This document shows positions 1 to 8,416 of a DNA stretch of 35,244 nucleotides, in pieces. Numbering within the stretch: position 1 is the stretch's first letter; every line of letters begins with the position of its first letter. The notes beneath the pieces are model-generated. The model made no database searches and had not been told where the DNA came from. It worked only from the letters and a program-made list of their open reading frames with translations. The position numbers and the translations under genes were made by a program. This stretch comes from Caldilineaceae bacterium (GTDB taxonomy: Bacteria > Chloroflexota > Anaerolineae > Caldilineales > Caldilineaceae): contig JAPPAJ010000246.1 of assembly GCA_026705565.1 (NCBI GenBank), forward strand, positions 1 to 35,244, read 5' to 3'.

Positions 1-117
1 GTGTTGTACTACCAATACCGTTGTGGATTCATCTCCGAGCCCCAGTTCCACTTGTACAGTAGTCATGCCATCCATCGCGTGATTGAGCAGATCCGCGTTC
101 TGCGCTGGACAGGTTAG
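1..117 (+). other. Open reading frame fragment running in from the left edge
   Basis: The plus strand is open in frame 1 from the first base to a TAG at 115-117 and encodes 38 residues of ordinary composition (it contains YQYRCGFISEPQFHLYS). It ends within a few bases of the stop codon of the IS1595-type transposase that lies on the other strand. It could be the 3' end of a gene interrupted by the insertion, or chance. I do not recognise the family. Confidence 0.2.
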
Positions 118-1160
118 GTTCGCGCCCCACTGGGCAGTCCGTTGTCTGCGATGAGTATGTGATAGCGGAGCCGCTTGCCGACCATGCCCTTGACCACGCG
201 CGCCATCTGCGTGCGCGTGTCGGACGTGCGGATGTTGTGCCGCCCGCTGAACTCCGCCACATAGCGGCCCAGGTGCTTCGGGCTGATCTTGTGGTAGATG
301 CCGGCGTAGCCGCGTTTGAGCATTGACCAGAAGCTCTCCATGCCGTTTGTATGGGCCATGCCGTGCACGTACTCGCTGACCGAGTGCTGCACGCTCTCGT
401 GTTGGTAAAACAGGGCGGGCAATCCCTGATAGGCGGCCGCTTCGTCCGTGTAGACGGCGGAGCCTGTGCGTGCATTGTGCTCCACGAAGCCCTGCAGCGT
501 TGACTTGTCGGTGGCTTCAACGACTTGGGCGCGTACCTGATTGGTGTCCCGATCCTTGATGCCAACCACAGCCGTCTTGCCGGCGGTGCCGCGTCCTAGT
601 CTGTTCCTTGCGCTGGGCGTTGCTCATGTTGGCGCGTTTGCCGCCGAAGTAACTCTCGTCCACATCGACCGGGCCGTCAAACGGGCCGCTGTCGTCGAAT
701 GCCTTGCGGATGCGCTGGAGCATGTGCCAGGCGGTCTTCTGGGCCACGCCGATGTCCCGGTGCAGCTTCATGCTGCTGATGCCCTTCAGGCTGGTGACGT
801 GCAGGTAGATGGCGAACACCCACTTGCGGAGCGGCAGTTGGGTGTATTCCAGGAGTGTGCCGGTCTTGATGGAGAAGTAGGAGCGGCAGTCGGTGCACCA
901 GTAGGGCATCTTGGCGTGTGATGCTTCCTTCGTGTTGGTGCTGCCGCAATGCCCGCAACAGCGTCCGTTGGGCCAGAAACGTTCCTCGAACCACCGCTGG
1001 GCCGACTCCTCGTCGGGGAACATCTCCGCGAGTTCCATCAGCGTGATGCCCTTGCGGAAGGCTTTGCCGGGTGCTTTCGGTGAGGTCATGGCGGTCTCCG
1101 TGTCAGTGGGGACATTATGCCGGAAACCGCTCTTTTTGTCAACCCCTAGTTATAATCTCC
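100..1160 (-). mobile_element. IS1595-family insertion sequence relic (bounds approximate)
   Basis: The element is defined by its transposase gene, which fills 114-1089. I could not find convincing terminal inverted repeats: the left end (about 105-120) and the right end (about 1125-1160, with an AT-rich stretch around TTGTCAACCCCTAGTTATAA) share only short pieces. No 8-bp target duplication was visible. The copy looks old and inactive because the transposase is frameshifted. Confidence 0.6.
114..1089 (-). pseudogene. IS1595-family (ISXO2-like) DDE transposase, frameshifted
   Basis: The N-terminal half (minus strand, start at 1089) has the Cys4 zinc ribbon of the family (CGHCGS...CTDC) and the first catalytic Asp context VDVDESYFGGK. 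The C-terminal half, in another frame down to a TAA at 114-116, has VYTDEAAAYQGL (second Asp) and HTNGMESFWSMLKRG (third acidic position, ending in the typical KHLGRYVAEFSGRHN). The two halves join if one base is gained or two are lost near 596-602: the first frame passes RKEQ, the second resumes at LGRGTAGKTAVVGIKD. All catalytic positions are therefore present but split over two frames. Programmed frameshifting is not usual for this family and I see no slippery heptamer, so I call it a pseudogene. Confidence 0.85.
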
Positions 1161-1191
1161 TTTCTTTTTTCCTCCTGGGTGTGGGTGTGGG

Positions 1192-1449
1192 TCAGTCATC
1201 CTCGCCGCGAACGGCGGCATCGTGAAGATGGAGCGTCAGCACGTTATCGTTGGTTCTCAGTTCGGATTCGGCGGCGGCCAAGGCCCGCCCCAGCGGACTG
1301 TCTTCCAGCCGGTCGAACTCGGCATCGTGGGCATCCGACCATGCCGGTTCGCGCCCGTCTGACACCGCCCGATCGGCAGCCTGCTGGCAGGCTTCAATGT
1401 ACTGGGCGGTCAGATCGTCAACGACGGCCTCCAACTGTTCGATGTTCAT
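1192..1449 (-). CDS. Small acidic hypothetical protein (85 aa)
   Basis: An 85-residue minus-strand frame starts at an ATG (1449) with a purine-rich AGAGGTC sequence at suitable distance upstream. The protein is acidic, rich in Ala, Asp and Glu, and predicted to be largely helical (begins MNIEQLEAVVDDLTAQYIEA). It has no membrane segment and no cysteine pairs. I do not recognise a family. It lies downstream of another small minus-strand frame and next to the IS relic, so it is probably island cargo. The composition and the start signal make it more credible than the overlapping frames. Confidence 0.5.
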   Translation of the reverse strand: MNIEQLEAVVDDLTAQYIEACQQAADRAVSDGREPAWSDAHDAEFDRLEDSPLGRALAAAESELRTNDNVLTLHLHDAAVRGEDD

Positions 1450-1504
1450 GGCGGACCTCTGTGTGTGGGGTGGGGATGGGTCACGGTCTCCGGCCAGGCC
1501 GCGG

Positions 1505-1768
1505 TCATGCGACCACCTTCCTCGCCAAGCAAGTCCGGCAGTCCCAATCCCCGAACAGCTGTAGGCCGCGCATTATGCCCCACCCGATCCTCCATCCGGC
1601 GCGCAAGGCAGGTGTGGGCGCCGTCGTGGGGCGGAGTAGAAGCCCGAGGAAATCCCGGGTTAGAACACCAGCAGCCCCAATGTCGCCCGTCCGAGCGGCT
1701 TCGTGCAACAAGGCCCCACCTTTGAAGGATTGTGGATTCTGGGTTTTGATGAAAGTCTCCAGGTTCAT
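1505..1768 (-). CDS. Possible small hypothetical protein (87 aa)
   Basis: A minus-strand frame of 87 codons begins at an ATG (1768) preceded by GGAG seven bases upstream. The product starts MNLETFIKTQNPQSFKGG, contains a moderately hydrophobic centre (DFLGLLLRP) and ends in a CRTCLARK motif. I recognise no family. It is in the same direction as the 85-aa gene that follows after 55 bases, so the two could be co-transcribed. The opposite strand is also open here and the evidence is weak. Confidence 0.3.
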   Translation of the reverse strand: MNLETFIKTQNPQSFKGGALLHEAARTGDIGAAGVLTRDFLGLLLRPTTAPTPALRAGWRIGWGIMRGLQLFGDWDCRTCLARKVVA

Positions 1769-2183
1769 GTCTGGTCTCCGCAGCTATTGAGCAATAAGGA
1801 CCAGTCCGCACTGATCGGCTACCAGTCGAGCAGCGGCTGGTGCACCCCCGGGCCGTTATCCGCCGACATCCAACGCGCGCTGGAGACGCATTAAGGCAAC
1901 CTCGTGCGAACTTGCCACGGCCCCCACGGGACATCTGGAAAGGAAGCACTCTCGGAGAATTCCATATCCGCGAGAGCTTCGCGGCATCCGTCCATCCTTG
2001 CCGGTGAGGCAGAATTGCGGCCCTTGGGATCTTCTGCCAAGTATGGCTGGCGTCGGAGTGGTGCCGAATTGCCGGATCCGCAAGCACCGGGATTGTGATG
2101 AGCGGCGGAAACATCCACCTGGTCCAGCCAGGACCCCGGAAGGGGCCCAAGACTTCGTCGTCAAGCCAACGGGAACCTCAATC
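1769..2183. other. Stretch without a supported gene upstream of the EcoRII-like gene
   Basis: Several overlapping frames are open on both strands but none has a recognisable domain or convincing start signal. The plus-strand frame of the restriction gene extends upstream to 1998, but the homology to EcoRII begins at the ATG at 2184. The promoter of the restriction gene presumably lies here; I saw no strong -35/-10 pair. Confidence 0.4.
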
Positions 2184-3398
2184 ATGCCAAGGCCCAAACT
2201 CTCTGACAGAGTCCGCGGTGTCGCCGCCAAGCGATTGTCAGCCGTCGAGGCCGAGCCACGCGTATCCAACCAGCACGAATTCCATGGTGTGGCCGCGCTT
2301 AGGCAACTGCTGGGTCAGGACAGGCAGGAATTTGCAGCGCGACACCTTTACTTGGCGGACAGCGACGAGGACAAGCTGACGTTTGACGGTCGGCTGACAT
2401 GGTACGACTCACGCAAAAAAACCCCCAACCGCACCGAGTTTCGACTGTACTACACCGGATCCGAAGTAGCCGACAAGATGTCGGCCGGGGACTTAATGGT
2501 CTTGGGTCTGTTGACCGACGGTACGGCTTTGGTGGTCGTGGCCAAGAAGGACAGCGCGGCAGAGAGCCAGCTGCGCTGGCTTTTCGGCCTGCAGGCCGAC
2601 CTCTACGGGGGTGCCGCGTTTCCCGTCGAAGGAAACGTGGACCGAGAGTTGGGCCTTGCCGCCCGCGCTGTCCTCTCCGAACTGGACATCGAGGCCGCGG
2701 ACGATGGTGCCGACTGGCTGGAGGTCGTGCGCGACAAGTTTCCCGACGGCTTGCCCAGCACGGCCAGGTTCGCGGCATTCGCAAGGGAAACCCTTGGGGA
2801 CCAGGTTTCAGCCCGAGACGATCCGGACGCAACCCTCATTGCCTGGCTCGAACGGGAGACTGCGCTGTTCATGGCTTGGGAACGGGATATGGTGTTGCGC
2901 CGCCTACAACAAGGGTTTGACGACGACGTGGAGGCCTTCGTCGAGTTTTCGAAGAGTGTCCAAAACCGCCGCAAGGCGCGCGCCGGCCTGTCCCTCGAAC
3001 ACCACGTGGAGAGCATTGTGCGGGAACACGACCTCGCCTACACAAGGGGCGGCAGGACGGAGGTCAAATCGAAGCCGGACTTTATCTTTCCCACCATCGA
3101 CCAGTACCGCGACCGGCACTTTGATGAAAGTCGTCTAACCATGCTGGGCGCGAAGACCTCCTGCAAGGACCGCTGGCGACAGGTGCTGAAAGAGGCTGCG
3201 CGCATCCCAGACAAGCACCTGCTGACCCTCGAACCAGGGATCAGCGAGGCGCAGACCGACGAAATGCGCCGCCACCAACTGCAACTGGTGCTCCCGCGCG
3301 CCCTGCACGAGACCTACCTGCCGAGTCAGCGAGAGTGGCTCTGGGACATGGACCGGTTCCTGGCCCTCGTTGCCGACCGCCAACAGGCACAGGACTGA
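2184..3398 (+). CDS. EcoRII-like type II (IIE) restriction endonuclease
   Basis: From the ATG at 2184 the product is 404 residues, the same length as EcoRII itself, which is why this start was preferred over an in-frame one at 1998. The N-terminal part (about 35-190, with GDLMVLGLLTDGTALVV) matches the effector DNA-binding domain of the EcoRII family. The C-terminal catalytic domain (about 255-404) has the signature SLEHHVESI, then TEVKSKPDFIFPT (Asp299), LTMLGAKTSCKDRWRQVL (Lys324, Arg330), KHLLTLEPGIS and LPRALHETYLPSQ. EcoRII cuts before CCWGG and needs two sites; target specificity here is inferred from the family. It lies 115 bp upstream of a Dcm-type methyltransferase in the same direction, completing a restriction-modification pair. 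The Shine-Dalgarno sequence is weak (GGGAA). Confidence 0.9.
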   Translation: MPRPKLSDRVRGVAAKRLSAVEAEPRVSNQHEFHGVAALRQLLGQDRQEFAARHLYLADSDEDKLTFDGRLTWYDSRKKTPNRTEFRLYYTGSEVADKMSAGDLMVLGLLTDGTALVVVAKKDSAAESQLRWLFGLQADLYGGAAFPVEGNVDRELGLAARAVLSELDIEAADDGADWLEVVRDKFPDGLPSTARFAAFARETLGDQVSARDDPDATLIAWLERETALFMAWERDMVLRRLQQGFDDDVEAFVEFSKSVQNRRKARAGLSLEHHVESIVREHDLAYTRGGRTEVKSKPDFIFPTIDQYRDRHFDESRLTMLGAKTSCKDRWRQVLKEAARIPDKHLLTLEPGISEAQTDEMRRHQLQLVLPRALHETYLPSQREWLWDMDRFLALVADRQQAQD

Positions 3399-3473
3399 TC
3401 CCCGAGGGCCCCCCAAAACCGCCATAAGCATGAACAGGGCCGTCATTGTCGAAATCGGCAACGACTGTTCAAG

Positions 3474-3490
3474 TGTGCCATAATGGCACA
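3474..3490. promoter_or_regulatory. Perfect 17-bp palindrome, probable auto-operator of the methyltransferase
   Basis: TGTGCCATAATGGCACA is an 8+1+8 perfect palindrome centred at 3482, ending 23 bases before the methyltransferase ATG. It contains CATAAT (3479-3484), a good -10 box match, so a bound protein would block the promoter. The methyltransferase has an N-terminal HTH. In related systems (M.SsoII, M.Ecl18kI, M.EcoRII) the methyltransferase represses its own gene by binding a site in this position. That this palindrome is the operator is inference. Confidence 0.65.
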
Positions 3491-3513
3491 TATCTTCCCA
3501 GCGGACGAGACCC

Positions 3514-4728
3514 ATGGACAACGGGCTGCCCTTCGCCGAACTGCGCCGACGGACTGGCCTGACCATCGACGACGTGGCAGCGCGCACCGGCTACAGCCGG
3601 CGTACTGTCCATCGCTGGGAGAGCGGCGAGACCGTGCCGCGGAGGGCGGTATGGGAGGCTCTTGAGGCACTGGTTCCACCCTCCACCGGTGAGGAGGGCT
3701 TCACGTGCGCCGACCTGTTCGCCGGCATCGGCGGCATGCGCATTGGCTTTGAGGCGGCCGGGTGCCGGTGCGTCTTCACCAGCGAGTGGGATCGATTCGC
3801 CCAGCAAACCTATCGGGCGAACTTTCCGGACGACCATGCCCTGCATGGGGACATCACCCAAATCGGCGTCGACGAGATTCCGGACCATGACGTGCTGCTC
3901 GCGGGTTTTCCTTGCCAGCCTTTCAGCATCGCAGGGGTGAGCAAGAAGAACGCCCTTGGACAGCCCCACGGTTTTTCCGACGAGGTTCAGGGCACGCTGT
4001 TTTTCGACATCGCCCGGATCATCGAGGCTCGACGGCCTCGGGCCTTCCTGCTGGAAAATGTCAAGAACCTCCTGCGCCATGACAGGGGACGCACCTTCGA
4101 GGTCATCCTGCGTGTCCTGCGAGAGGAGTTGGGCTACCGGGTGTCGTGGCGTGTGATTGACGCCCGTGCGTGGGTGCCGCAGCGGCGGGAACGCGTCTTC
4201 ATCGCGGGCTTCCGGGACGCGGACGCAGCTGGGTTCTCCCTTGACGACATGGCGGTGCCGGATCCCGAGGAGGGGCCGCGGCTGGCTTCGGCCCTGCACT
4301 CGGAGAACGGCTCGGAGCCGGCGGAGCCGCCCTACACGGAGGGACTGCTGGGAATGGTCAACCCCAAGTACACCCTGTCCGACCACTTGTGGACCTACCT
4401 CCGGGCCTATGCCGAGAAACACCGGCAACGGGGCAACGGCTTCGGCTACGGTCTGTGCGGACCGGACGACGTGGCCCGCACGATGTCTGCTCGCTACTAC
4501 AAAGACGGTGCCGAAATCCTGATCCGGCAGGCGGACGGCCACAATCCCCGTCGGCTGACCCCGCGCGAGTGCGCCCGTTTGATGGGCTTTGACTCCGGCG
4601 ACACCCCCTTCCGCATCCCCGTCTCCGACGCCCAAGCCTACCGGCAATTCGGCAACGCCGTGGCCGTGCCTGTGGTGGCCGCCATCGCACAGCACATGGC
4701 CCCGTGGATGCAGCAAGACTCCGCCTAG
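3514..4728 (+). CDS. Dcm/M.EcoRII-like DNA cytosine-5 methyltransferase with N-terminal HTH
   Basis: The enzyme (404 aa) transfers a methyl group from S-adenosylmethionine to C5 of cytosine, protecting the host from the adjacent EcoRII-like nuclease; CCWGG is the expected target. All main motifs are in order: I (DLFAGIGGMRIGFE, about 67-80), IV (GFPCQPFS, catalytic Cys134), VI (LLENVKNLL, about 179-187), VIII (QRRERVFIAGF), IX (RRLTPRECARLMGF) and X (YRQFGNAVAVPV). A variable target-recognition region lies between VIII and IX. Residues about 8-50 form an XRE-type helix-turn-helix (LTIDDVAARTGYSRRTVHRW), as in methyltransferases that repress their own transcription; a perfect palindrome lies just upstream. 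The protein is about 70 residues shorter than E. coli Dcm, mostly at the N terminus. A long antisense frame exists but carries no domain. Confidence 0.95.
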   Translation: MDNGLPFAELRRRTGLTIDDVAARTGYSRRTVHRWESGETVPRRAVWEALEALVPPSTGEEGFTCADLFAGIGGMRIGFEAAGCRCVFTSEWDRFAQQTYRANFPDDHALHGDITQIGVDEIPDHDVLLAGFPCQPFSIAGVSKKNALGQPHGFSDEVQGTLFFDIARIIEARRPRAFLLENVKNLLRHDRGRTFEVILRVLREELGYRVSWRVIDARAWVPQRRERVFIAGFRDADAAGFSLDDMAVPDPEEGPRLASALHSENGSEPAEPPYTEGLLGMVNPKYTLSDHLWTYLRAYAEKHRQRGNGFGYGLCGPDDVARTMSARYYKDGAEILIRQADGHNPRRLTPRECARLMGFDSGDTPFRIPVSDAQAYRQFGNAVAVPVVAAIAQHMAPWMQQDSA

Positions 4729-5298
4729 TTTTTGACGAAAGCTGTTGCTCCGCGTGTTTGGCAGCAGGCCAGTTGAAAAAAGGGGCTTGGGGTTCGCCTG
4801 CCTTCCCTGTTCCTTCCCCCACGCCATCCACCCGTTGCACGGCGTGGGGCAGGTGCTCCTGTTCGGTTCGCGCGCTGGAGAGATGCCCAAGCCGGACAGG
4901 GGTACCACAAGTTGCAGGACCTTGCAATCCACCTGGGAAGCGAAGCACAGCGCCTCTGTTTTGAGCTCGGCCGAGGGGTTGGCTCGAAATCAGGGCAAAT
5001 CAAGCCGGTTTGGTCGAGTGGACGCGATCACCATGCACTGGAATCGAAGAACCTCGGTGAGCACAACGGCCGAGACTGGCAGTCAGATGAGATCCAAGAA
5101 TGGATCGAATCTCGGCTACGGGTCGATGGCGGCATCGCTGATTTGCGTGGTACTTAGGCCCTTCGGGGATACACCCACGTCCGCACGCGGATGCCAGCAG
5201 ACAACCGTTGCACCTGCAACCAAAGCGCACGGTCGTTACCGAGCATTGGTGAGCTTCTACGTCTCATCGCATAAATTCCGCCCGAAGCGCGACGGAGA
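4729..5298. other. Convergent intergenic region with a nucleotidyltransferase fragment
   Basis: This 570-bp stretch lies between the ends of the methyltransferase (plus) and mcrC (minus). Around 4846-4880 a plus-strand frame reads GQVLLFGSRAG, and the DNA (GTGCTCCTGTTCGGTTCGCG) nearly matches the nucleotidyltransferase motif of the MNT-HEPN gene at 13328-14494. The match stops after about 35 bases, so it looks like a relic. A TTG-started frame of 81 codons follows at 4912-5157 (plus; contains GRDHHALESKNLGEHNGRDW); its composition is protein-like but I do not recognise it and hold it at low confidence. The rest shows nothing clear. Confidence 0.4.
4817..4849. terminator. GC-rich stem-loop in the convergent region
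   Basis: CCCCACGCC (4817-4825) and GGCGTGGGG (4841-4849) form a perfect 9-bp stem with a 15-base loop, about 90 bp after the methyltransferase stop. No T-run follows on either strand, so a role as terminator is only a guess. Confidence 0.25.
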
Positions 5299-6363
5299 CT
5301 ATCTCGGGAGACCAATGGCTTCCAGCATTTCCCTGTGGATGTGGCGCCAGTCCCGATCAAGATTGACCGTCCGGGCCTGGATGCGGAACCCTTCGAGTCT
5401 GATGTCGACTCTGAGCGGCTCGCGGACCTCCGGATAAAGCAGGATGCCTTCGTACACGGGCCCTCCTGGGCTCGTCCCTTGGCGGTTCCGCAAGTAGGCC
5501 AGCAGCTGGTACAGGTTGTCGGAGTGCAGCTTGCCGGTGCCGGAACCGCGTCTGCGCACCAGCGCGTCCTTGTAGTATTTCGTGTCGAGGATAATCCGGC
5601 GCCCAAGCGATTCGAGGATAACATCGGCCTCCATGACGGGGATTCGTGACCGGTCGGCGTCGGTCTTGGCATCGGCGTCCGTCCAGTTGATCCGGCGTCC
5701 CCCCGGATTCACGCTGTAGTCACGCTGCTCGCGCTTATAGAACCCCGTGACGAACTCCTCGAAGAGTGCCCACATGGTCGCGTCGTCCCGCCGGAAGTCG
5801 CGGAACGTCGTGCGGCCCGTATTCTCTTCGACAATGGTACTCTCGTACAGCAGTCTGCACACCGAGAGGAGGAACTGGTAAAGCCGCCGGTTGCCGCCAA
5901 GTTGGACTTGGCTGAAGGTGTTCCTCTTCAGCCGGGTGTGCGACACGCCGTCGAGCCTTCGATAGGCGGAGCGAACCTCGCTGCGGACCGTGTGGTCAAG
6001 CCCAATCCGCCTGTTCAGGAGCCCATGCAACATCGTGCGCAGGATGCGGTTCGGCAGGACATCTACCGACAGTTCCTCAAAGTCGCAGGCAGCCTGGCTC
6101 CGCGCCCGGAGCGCCCGCTTCGCCGTCTCGCTGACCGCCAGCTTCCCGCGGATCCCGGTGAGGTCCTCCCGCCTTTCCACATACCCGCGGTCGATGCCGC
6201 GTCGGAAGAGGTGGTTGACGCCGCCAGCGAGCACCTTGCCCAGCAGATCCTGCCCTGTCGTCAGAGAGCCCAGCGTGGCCAGCCGGCTGGTGTTCCGCTC
6301 CTGAACCCGTCCCCAGGCGTAGCAGAGGAGGAAGTAGACGTTGAGGATCGGGATGTCCTTCAA
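5299..6363 (-). CDS. mcrC: McrC, nuclease subunit of the McrBC type IV restriction system
   Basis: The 354-residue product matches McrC, which joins the McrB GTPase and cuts DNA carrying modified cytosine. The N-terminal region has typical McrC features (ILNVYFLLCYAWGR; GIRGKLAVSETAKR; VDVLPNRILRTML). The C-terminal PD-(D/E)xK nuclease core is visible as MEADVIL (Asp247) and RIILDTKYYK (Asp260, Lys262), so the active site appears intact. It begins with TTG (6361-6363) only two bases after the mcrB stop. No Shine-Dalgarno sequence is evident, so translation probably depends on coupling to mcrB. It ends at 5299, facing the methyltransferase. Confidence 0.93.
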   Translation of the reverse strand: MKDIPILNVYFLLCYAWGRVQERNTSRLATLGSLTTGQDLLGKVLAGGVNHLFRRGIDRGYVERREDLTGIRGKLAVSETAKRALRARSQAACDFEELSVDVLPNRILRTMLHGLLNRRIGLDHTVRSEVRSAYRRLDGVSHTRLKRNTFSQVQLGGNRRLYQFLLSVCRLLYESTIVEENTGRTTFRDFRRDDATMWALFEEFVTGFYKREQRDYSVNPGGRRINWTDADAKTDADRSRIPVMEADVILESLGRRIILDTKYYKDALVRRRGSGTGKLHSDNLYQLLAYLRNRQGTSPGGPVYEGILLYPEVREPLRVDIRLEGFRIQARTVNLDRDWRHIHREMLEAIGLPR

Positions 6364-6365
6364 GA

Positions 6366-8072
6366 TCAGCCGTTGCCGAGGAGTTGTGCCACTTTCGTCT
6401 CGACATCCTCTGGCGCATCGAACCAGTACTCGCGCAAAAGGGGCGCGATCCGAGTGTCCACAACGTGCTTGTACCAGTCGTCCGAGGGCTCGTCGCCTTC
6501 GCCAGGTACGAAGTAGCTGTGACCGATCTGGAAGCCGGGGCCGAGTTCCGTGTCGTTGCGGATCGTCTCGTTGAGTTTGGCCATCCGCTCGGAGATGAGG
6601 CGAATCAGTTCGGGATCCGCGCCCTTCTCGGTGAGATGTTCCGTGAACGCCTGGTGGCCAAAGGCTGGTTCCAGCGTCTCAAAGGCGAAGCGGCGGCGGA
6701 GCGCGTAGTCGACCAGCGCGAGAGACCGGTCGGCGGTGTTCATCATGCCGAGGATGAAAATGTTCTCCGGGACGTGGAATGGCTCATCGGAATAGGTCAG
6801 AGCGACCGCGTAGTCCTCGCTCCGCTTGTCGCGCTCGATCAGCATGAGGAGTTCGCCGAAGATGCGGGAGAGGTTGCCGCGGTTGATTTCATCGATGATG
6901 AAGACGTGGGGAGTGTCCGGATTGTCCCGTGCGCGCTCGCAAAACCGCCGGAAGATACCGGGCTTCAGGAGGAAGCCCCCTTCTTTGGTGGGCCTGAAGC
7001 CCTCGACGAAATCCTCGTAGGCGTAGGACTGGTGGAACTGGACCATTTCGGTAGGACCATCGTCCTTGCGGCCGATCAGGCACCAGGCGATTCGACGCGC
7101 CATGAAGGACTTCCCGGTGCCGGGCGGCCCCTGAAGGATCAGGTTCTTGCCGGACTTGATGGAGGCGAGAAGACGGTCGAAGCGGTCGGGTTCGAGGAAA
7201 AGGCCTTGCCGAGCTTGCGTCGCTGAGTAGCTGCCGTGGTTCGGATCCTGATCGTTGTCGTCGGATTGGTGAGTGCCCAGCCAAAGTTCTTTGATCGGTG
7301 AGAGGTAGAAGTCAATCTCATCCTCATCGGGATACTCACGTTTCAGATGCCAACGGATTGAAAGGACTTCTCGGTCGATGACAACGTCATCGGTGGGGTC
7401 CAACCCATTGCCACTGCCCAAGGCCGCAACGATCTTGTTCTTCCAATGGCCCGTCACGATCGGTTCGAACTCGTCTGGAAAGAGAAGGAAGAGTACTGCG
7501 TGGCGGAACATCCGATTCTTCACAAACTCTCCCGCATCCAGCCATGACGCGCAATCCCATGGCTGGTCAAGGAGGGATTCGCGCTCGTCAATCTCCAGCG
7601 AGAACCATCGGAGCATGGCGACTGCAAAGAAGCGAAATTCTTTCCACATATACGTATTGTACGCTGCACCCGTGCCGGCAACGCCCTTTCCAAGCACAGC
7701 GTCGTTCAACAGATCGTGGTCTGACGGAAAGTCTCGCCCCGACCAATTCCAGATCTCGCGGATTCGGTCGCGCTTCTTGGCCGCTCCCATTGAGCTCGAG
7801 TGTTGGATCAGGTGGTACACCCATGTCATTTCGGCCCAAAGGCAGCTGGCATCCGGCGACCCGGGCTTGAGCTTGTCCTCAAGTTCATCCAGATACGAGG
7901 TCGCAGACAAATCGTCTTTGGTTCTCTTCACATACAGTTCGTGCAGCTCGTCAAAGCCCTCGCGTGTCCACAAGGATCGCTCCGTGAACAGCGACTTCGT
8001 GCCTAGGAGACACCGCTGCTTCCAGCGTTCAGCTGCCGCCAAGATGGGCTCGGCGTCCTTGAATCGGCTCAT
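6366..8072 (-). CDS. mcrB: McrB, AAA+ GTPase subunit of the McrBC type IV restriction system
   Basis: McrB recognises modified DNA through its N terminus, and its GTP-driven AAA+ ring moves DNA to the McrC nuclease. The start at 8072 (MSRFKDAEPIL) was chosen because GGGAG lies about eight bases upstream; the frame is open for 157 more codons but those look non-coding. The 568-residue product has Walker A LQGPPGTGKS (about 313-322), Walker B VFIIDEINRGN (390-400), the McrB signature MMNTADRSLALVD (443-455) and arginines RRRF (459-462). Residues 1-290 form the variable specificity part, with the common YNTYMWKEFRFF and FLLFPDEFEPI blocks; I see no DUF3578-type domain, so the recognised modification cannot be predicted. 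mcrC follows after two bases. Confidence 0.93.
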   Translation of the reverse strand: MSRFKDAEPILAAAERWKQRCLLGTKSLFTERSLWTREGFDELHELYVKRTKDDLSATSYLDELEDKLKPGSPDASCLWAEMTWVYHLIQHSSSMGAAKKRDRIREIWNWSGRDFPSDHDLLNDAVLGKGVAGTGAAYNTYMWKEFRFFAVAMLRWFSLEIDERESLLDQPWDCASWLDAGEFVKNRMFRHAVLFLLFPDEFEPIVTGHWKNKIVAALGSGNGLDPTDDVVIDREVLSIRWHLKREYPDEDEIDFYLSPIKELWLGTHQSDDNDQDPNHGSYSATQARQGLFLEPDRFDRLLASIKSGKNLILQGPPGTGKSFMARRIAWCLIGRKDDGPTEMVQFHQSYAYEDFVEGFRPTKEGGFLLKPGIFRRFCERARDNPDTPHVFIIDEINRGNLSRIFGELLMLIERDKRSEDYAVALTYSDEPFHVPENIFILGMMNTADRSLALVDYALRRRFAFETLEPAFGHQAFTEHLTEKGADPELIRLISERMAKLNETIRNDTELGPGFQIGHSYFVPGEGDEPSDDWYKHVVDTRIAPLLREYWFDAPEDVETKVAQLLGNG

Positions 8073-8416
8073 TGGCGATCTCCCGCCTACCTCAGAAACG
8101 GAGTCTTGGATACGAGATGGAGGTCGGTAATGATTAGGCGTTTGCGCATTGGCAATCAACCTGACGAAGCCTGAAGTCCGCGGGCATGAGTCCTCCGGTG
8201 AGGCCCTTGGAGGCCCATTGTCTTCCCGTCTGGGAAGAGGGATGAGGGAATGCCCGTATCCAAGTTGATGTAAGTCACTGGCATAAAGCAGCTTACCTTC
8301 ATTATCGACATAGAGGCGACGACGGGCACCAACGTGTGTGCCGGCTCCAGCACCGACCATAGGGTGCTGCAACAACCCCAGCTCATTGCCGGGGTTTGTT
8401 ACGGGGGGCAACGAGC
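8073..8416. other. Region upstream of mcrB without a supported gene
   Basis: The minus-strand mcrB frame continues open here but shows no McrB homology. It should hold the mcrBC promoter; I could not pick a clear -35/-10 pair. No repeat or RNA structure stands out. Confidence 0.4.

Noticed and set aside
100-1160. Terminal inverted repeats and target duplication of the IS1595-type element
   Set aside because: Only short, unconvincing matches were found between the two ends.
3469-4932. Minus-strand open frame of 487 codons opposite the methyltransferase
   Set aside because: The plus strand carries all cytosine-5 methyltransferase motifs; the antisense product has no domain and reflects GC-rich codon bias.
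6384-7226. Plus-strand open frame opposite mcrB
   Set aside because: It lies wholly within the McrB AAA+ coding region on the other strand and has no domain.
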